Shown: one piece after another, positions 60,509-64,000 of the stretch
How the letters are laid out: each line of letters opens with the position of its first letter
How positions within the stretch are numbered: position 1 is the first letter of the stretch
Assembly: GCF_014334135.1 (NCBI RefSeq)
Contig: NZ_CP060497.1
Coordinates: 2,542,001 to 2,606,000 of the forward strand
DNA length: 64,000 nt
Direction: 5' to 3'
Origin: Olivibacter sp. SDN3
Lineage (GTDB): Bacteria; Bacteroidota; Bacteroidia; Sphingobacteriales; Sphingobacteriaceae
Notes under the pieces: generated by a model
What the model was told of the DNA's origin: nothing
Seen by the model: the letters and a program-made list of their open reading frames with translations, nothing else
The model's database searches: none
Position numbers and translations under genes: made by a program

Positions 60509-63500
60509 TTATAAGAGTTTAATCAGTTTGTGGTCTGTTACTTTTTCTAAATCATTCAATAAAACGGCCAGCTCTGCGCTGAGCTCCTCAAAAACAGTAT
60601 AACTGTCGTCTGTGGGTTTGGCTTCCCCGCTTTCCACTATCCGTTGGAGGGAAGCGAGTTTATTATTGAGTTTTATAGGATAATTCAGTGGGTCTTGGTT
60701 GCTCTGGTTTTTAACCTGATAAATAGTCGACTCAATCCGTTCCAGCTCACCCAATAATTTGCTATAGGTTTTTTGGTTTTTCTGCTGCTCAATCTTCGTC
60801 TTAATCTCCCGGATGTCTATTACAGCTTGGTTGGCTTTGCTGACTTCATCCCGGATCTGCATGGCTAGCTTAAACTGTTCTTCAATGTCAGCTGTAGTGA
60901 TGGAGCTAAGCCTCGGATCGAGCTTGATATCAAATATTTTTTCGATGCTTTGGTCTTCGGTGGTTATTTTTACAGTGTACTTACCGGGCGTTGCCAAAGG
61001 ACCGTTTGCTGGCCTTGCTGACCAAAGGATCAAACCATCGAATACGGTTGCGCCCGGATGGCGTAAATCCCATGAGAACGTGTTTAAACCGGCCTTAACC
61101 GATAAACTGCTTTTTTTGGTAGTGTCGCTGCTGCCTGTAAAATGCTGCACTTGCCTGCCTTGTGCATCGAATATTTCTAAGTCAATGGAATCTACCGCTT
61201 GTTTGAGGTAATATTGAAAGGTGGCCTCTTGCACCCGCCGAACGGCGTAATAGGGGGTAAATAGATGCAGTGGCTCGTCTTTGAGGTCACCGCTATATTC
61301 GCGGATCGGCGCAATATCGTCCAGAATATACATCGAACGTCCGTGAGTAGCAATGGCAAGATCTTTCTCGGTAACAGCAATATCCGGCACTTGGGTATCC
61401 GGAAGGTTCAGTTGAAGGCTGTGCCAGTTTATGCCATCATTGAATGATACATAAATGCCGTGCTCTGTGCCTGCGTACAATAAGCCGGGCCGTGTGGGAT
61501 CTTCACGTACCACATGCACAAAATCGCCATAGGGAATGCCGTCAATAATCTTCGTCCAGGTCTGCCCGTAATCGTCCGTTTTCCAAATGTAGGGTGCGCG
61601 GTCACCTAATTGGTAAATTTTGCCGGCAACGTAAGCTTTACCTGCCTGATGACGGGAGGCTTCGATCATACTGACGCGGGTGTATTTAGCCATATCTTTA
61701 GGGGTAATGTTTTCCCAAAGCCCACCATGATTTTGTGTAATATGCACCAAGCCATCGTCAGAACCGGCCCAGAGGGTTTCCTCGTCTTGAAAAGATGGCG
61801 CTAAGGTGTAAACGGTTCCGTAAATTTCTGGCCCACTCATATCTTTGGTGATGACACCTCCGCTCTCACCAAGGGTAGCAGTGTCGCCAAGAGTAAGGTC
61901 TGGACTGATTTTTTTCCAGGTCTGTCCTTCATTTTCAGTAAACCAAACATGCTGGGAAGAGACGTAGAGTCTCTTTTTATTTACCGGAGAAAACACAATA
62001 GGAAAAGTCCAGTGTACGCGCTCAGGCAGTGTTTTGGCCGCTTCCCCCATAAAGTAACGGGGATAAGGTTCAACGTTTCGCCGCTCGCCGGTGAGGCGAT
62101 TGATGCGGGTAAGTGTATTGGAGTAGCTGCCGGCATAAAAAATATCTGGATTGAGCGGGTCTTGTGCAATATACCCGCTCTCCCCGCCGCCCACTTCGTA
62201 GGCATACCCCATCCCGCTTTTGAGGGAGTTGGTGCGTGAAACCATATGCTGCCAGTCCTCGCTCGGCACAGCTATTGTGCTATTGTCTTGCTGTGCACCG
62301 GCCACATGGTATGGAAAATCATTGGTGGCAATGATGTGGTAGAGTTGGGCTGTCGGAAAATCTTGATCGGTCCAGCTTTCTCCTCCATTAACAGAAACGG
62401 TGCCGCCACCGTCATTGGCCTCTACCATCCGAAGAGGGTCGTTGGGGTCTATCCATAGATCGTGATTGTCGCCGTGCGGTACCTTGATTTCTTTGTCGAA
62501 GGTTTTTCCGCCATCGTTCGACTTAAAAAAGTTTACATTGAGTACGTATACACCGTTTTCATCTTTGGGATCGGCGTATATACGTGTATAATAGAAAGCG
62601 CGTTGTCGTAACTTGCGTTCGCTGTTGGTCTGTTGCCAGGTCATCCCGCCATCGTCTGAACGAAATACGCCTCCATCATTGGCTTCAATAATGGCCCATA
62701 CCCGTTGCGTGTTTACCGGAGACACCGTGATGCCAATTTTCCCGATGGGATCGGCAGGCAGGCCGGGTTTGTAGGTCAACTCTTCCCATGTTTCACCGCC
62801 ATCGCTAGATTTGTAGAACCCGGAAGCACCCCCGCCCCCCCACATTTTCCACGGGGTACGGTAGACTTCCCAAATAGAAGCGTAGATGGTATTGTGATCC
62901 TTTGGATCAATGATAAGGTCTTGGGCACCTGCGCGGTCTCCTTTGTAAAGGATCTTTTTCCATGTTTTGCCTCCGTCTACTGTTTTGTATACCCCTCTGT
63001 TTTCATCGGGATTGAAAGGATGGCCTAGCGCTGCGGCATATACAATGTCAGGATTCGTGGGATGAACGCGAATTCGCGAAATGGTTTGGGTTTCTTCCAG
63101 CCCCATATGATGCCAGGTTTTCCCGGCATCTGTAGACTTATAAACGCCATCACCCTGCATAATGTTGCCCCTGAACTCCGATTCGCCCATACCGATATAA
63201 ACGATGTCTGGGTTAGTAAGGGCTGTGGCTACTGCGCCAACAGATGAAGATTTGATTTGCCCGTCGGTGACCGGTTTCCAGGTAGTTCCACCGTCGGTGG
63301 TTTTCCATAAGCCACCGCCCGTAGCACCAAAGTAATATTCATTTGGCCGCTGTGGACTTCCGGTCGCTGCAAGGGACCGCCCGCCCCGATTGGGGCCTAC
63401 ATTCCGATATTCAAGGGTTTTGAACAGGTCGGTAGGTGATTCGCTCTGCGCTTTCCCCGAAAACGGGGAAAGCATTGCAAAGCAAAAAAACACATGAAAC

Positions 63501-63544
63501 AAAAGTAGGTCAAGCCGCGTGCGTTGTGGAATGGCTAATATCAT
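60509..63544 (-). CDS. Secreted BNR/Asp-box repeat protein (sortilin/VPS10-like propeller)
   Basis: The 1011-residue protein has a signal peptide (FFCFAMLSPFSGKAQ) and a double propeller. At least eight Asp-box turns occur, e.g. TTDGGTTW, STDAGKTW, TVDGGKTW, SSDGGETW, SDDGGMTW and TDDYGQTW, over about 35-700. A beta-sandwich (about 760-850) and a helical tail (about 860-1011) follow. Such proteins are annotated as glycosyl-hydrolase-like, but no catalytic residues are evident; they may be carbohydrate- or peptide-binding. Its ATG overlaps the stop of an upstream paralogue (ATGA), showing translational coupling. Confidence 0.85.
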   Translation of the reverse strand: MILAIPQRTRLDLLLFHVFFCFAMLSPFSGKAQSESPTDLFKTLEYRNVGPNRGGRSLAATGSPQRPNEYYFGATGGGLWKTTDGGTTWKPVTDGQIKSSSVGAVATALTNPDIVYIGMGESEFRGNIMQGDGVYKSTDAGKTWHHMGLEETQTISRIRVHPTNPDIVYAAALGHPFNPDENRGVYKTVDGGKTWKKILYKGDRAGAQDLIIDPKDHNTIYASIWEVYRTPWKMWGGGGASGFYKSSDGGETWEELTYKPGLPADPIGKIGITVSPVNTQRVWAIIEANDGGVFRSDDGGMTWQQTNSERKLRQRAFYYTRIYADPKDENGVYVLNVNFFKSNDGGKTFDKEIKVPHGDNHDLWIDPNDPLRMVEANDGGGTVSVNGGESWTDQDFPTAQLYHIIATNDFPYHVAGAQQDNSTIAVPSEDWQHMVSRTNSLKSGMGYAYEVGGGESGYIAQDPLNPDIFYAGSYSNTLTRINRLTGERRNVEPYPRYFMGEAAKTLPERVHWTFPIVFSPVNKKRLYVSSQHVWFTENEGQTWKKISPDLTLGDTATLGESGGVITKDMSGPEIYGTVYTLAPSFQDEETLWAGSDDGLVHITQNHGGLWENITPKDMAKYTRVSMIEASRHQAGKAYVAGKIYQLGDRAPYIWKTDDYGQTWTKIIDGIPYGDFVHVVREDPTRPGLLYAGTEHGIYVSFNDGINWHSLQLNLPDTQVPDIAVTEKDLAIATHGRSMYILDDIAPIREYSGDLKDEPLHLFTPYYAVRRVQEATFQYYLKQAVDSIDLEIFDAQGRQVQHFTGSSDTTKKSSLSVKAGLNTFSWDLRHPGATVFDGLILWSARPANGPLATPGKYTVKITTEDQSIEKIFDIKLDPRLSSITTADIEEQFKLAMQIRDEVSKANQAVIDIREIKTKIEQQKNQKTYSKLLGELERIESTIYQVKNQSNQDPLNYPIKLNNKLASLQRIVESGEAKPTDDSYTVFEELSAELAVLLNDLEKVTDHKLIKLL

Positions 63545-64000
63545 AGATCAAGGGTTTTGAGGTACGGTTTTATTTCTTTTGAAGAGAACAAGGTGTCTAA
63601 CTGGCTAAGGTAGGTATTGAGCTCTTCGGTAAGTTCTTCGGTCACCTGATAGGCGCCGGCGGTAGGTTTGGCATCACCTGTTTCTACACTGCGCCAAAGC
63701 GATGCCAAGCGGTTGTTGAGTTTAATAGGAAAATTGAGTGGGTCTTGTGCACTCTGGTTTCGCACCTGATAAAGTGCTTCTTCAATGCTGGAAAGCTGAT
63801 CGAGCATTTTACGGTGCTTTTCTTTATTAGCTTCCATAGCCGCTTTCATTTTCCTTATCTTAATCACGGCCTCATTGGCTAAGCTGGTTTTATTGCGGAG
63901 GTCGATGGCCAGTTTAAATTGCTCCATAACGTCGGCCTCACTGACGCCTTTTAGCCGGGGGTCTAATTTAATCTGCAGCTGTTCTGTGAAGGTTTCGCCG
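63541..64000 (-). CDS. Paralogous BNR-repeat protein, C-terminal end (start outside window)
   Basis: The frame is open from the stop at 63541-63543 to the window edge (153 codons). It encodes IKLDPRLKG, MEQFKLAIDLRNKTSLANEA, NQSAQDPLNFPIKLNNRLASL and AKPTAGAY. Each aligns with the tail of the downstream BNR protein (IKLDPRLSS, EEQFKLAMQIRDEVSKANQA, NQSNQDPLNYPIKLNNKLASL, AKPTDDSY). It is therefore the end of a tandem duplicate. It shares an ATGA overlap with the next gene. Confidence 0.85.
   Translation of the reverse strand, partial: GETFTEQLQIKLDPRLKGVSEADVMEQFKLAIDLRNKTSLANEAVIKIRKMKAAMEANKEKHRKMLDQLSSIEEALYQVRNQSAQDPLNFPIKLNNRLASLWRSVETGDAKPTAGAYQVTEELTEELNTYLSQLDTLFSSKEIKPYLKTLDL

Overview
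The window looks like chromosomal DNA of a free-living Bacteroidota, most likely a Sphingobacteriaceae-type genus. The evidence is three SusC/SusD pairs, a sigma-70/FecR/STN-SusC signalling set, several lineage-typical families (DUF6266, DUF6268, DUF6520, DUF4287, DUF5675, DUF1080), promoters of the Bacteroidota form TTTG-N19..21-TAnnTTTG, and no conventional Shine-Dalgarno sequences in front of most genes. I did not resolve the genus. No rRNA, tRNA or CRISPR array was seen.

Layout. 1-1401 (minus) carries a MauE/DoxX membrane protein, a small DUF6520-like secreted protein and an unknown membrane-anchored protein cut by the window edge. 1599-9106 is a specialised-metabolite island: an AraC regulator, a stand-alone adenylation-thiolation-reductase (A-T-R) NRPS split by a 1250-bp IS3-family element, a MocR (GntR plus aminotransferase) regulator and a small helix-turn-helix protein. 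9714-21218 is one long G+C-richer operon: Tat-exported Gfo/Idh dehydrogenase, Tat-exported DegT/AHBA-synthase-like aminotransferase, ceramidase-like amidohydrolase, SusC, SusD, a cytosolic propeller-like protein and a second Tat-exported Gfo/Idh dehydrogenase. A PQQ dehydrogenase lipoprotein with a cytochrome c insert follows. 23984-26294 is a phage-like cassette (two DUF6266-type proteins, DUF5675, two small membrane proteins).

26525-31726 is mixed: a C-terminal remnant of an AbiEii-like toxin, a divergent HxlR/DoxX pair, an alpha/beta hydrolase, DUF4287, DUF6268, a ferredoxin-fold protein, an AraC regulator and an orphan HipB-like antitoxin remnant behind interleaved inverted repeats. 31895-35060 holds two sulfatases; a lipoprotein, a DUF1266 protein, two near-identical small transcription units (putative sRNAs), a PAS protein, a DUF2383 protein, an AraC regulator and an SDR follow. 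41068-48178 is a 3-keto-glycoside type locus (Tat Gfo/Idh, DUF1080 hydrolase, SusC, SusD). 48459-49772 has TerB-like and universal stress proteins. 50005-58233 is a sigma/FecR-controlled SusCD locus ending in a secreted metallophosphoesterase. 58230-64000 has a PepSY membrane protein, an Lrp regulator facing an SDR-type threonine dehydrogenase, and two tandem BNR-repeat secreted proteins, the second cut by the window edge.

How it works together. Most of the window serves capture and periplasmic processing of glycans or glycosides: SusCD pairs import, sulfatases and the metallophosphoesterase remove esters, and exported NAD- and quinone-linked dehydrogenases oxidise sugars. The most unusual proposal is that the 9714-21218 operon runs amino-sugar or aminocyclitol chemistry in the periplasm, because a PLP aminotransferase carries its own Tat signal beside two Tat-exported dehydrogenases. 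The most unusual non-coding signal is the duplicated promoter-to-terminator unit at 37376-37748.
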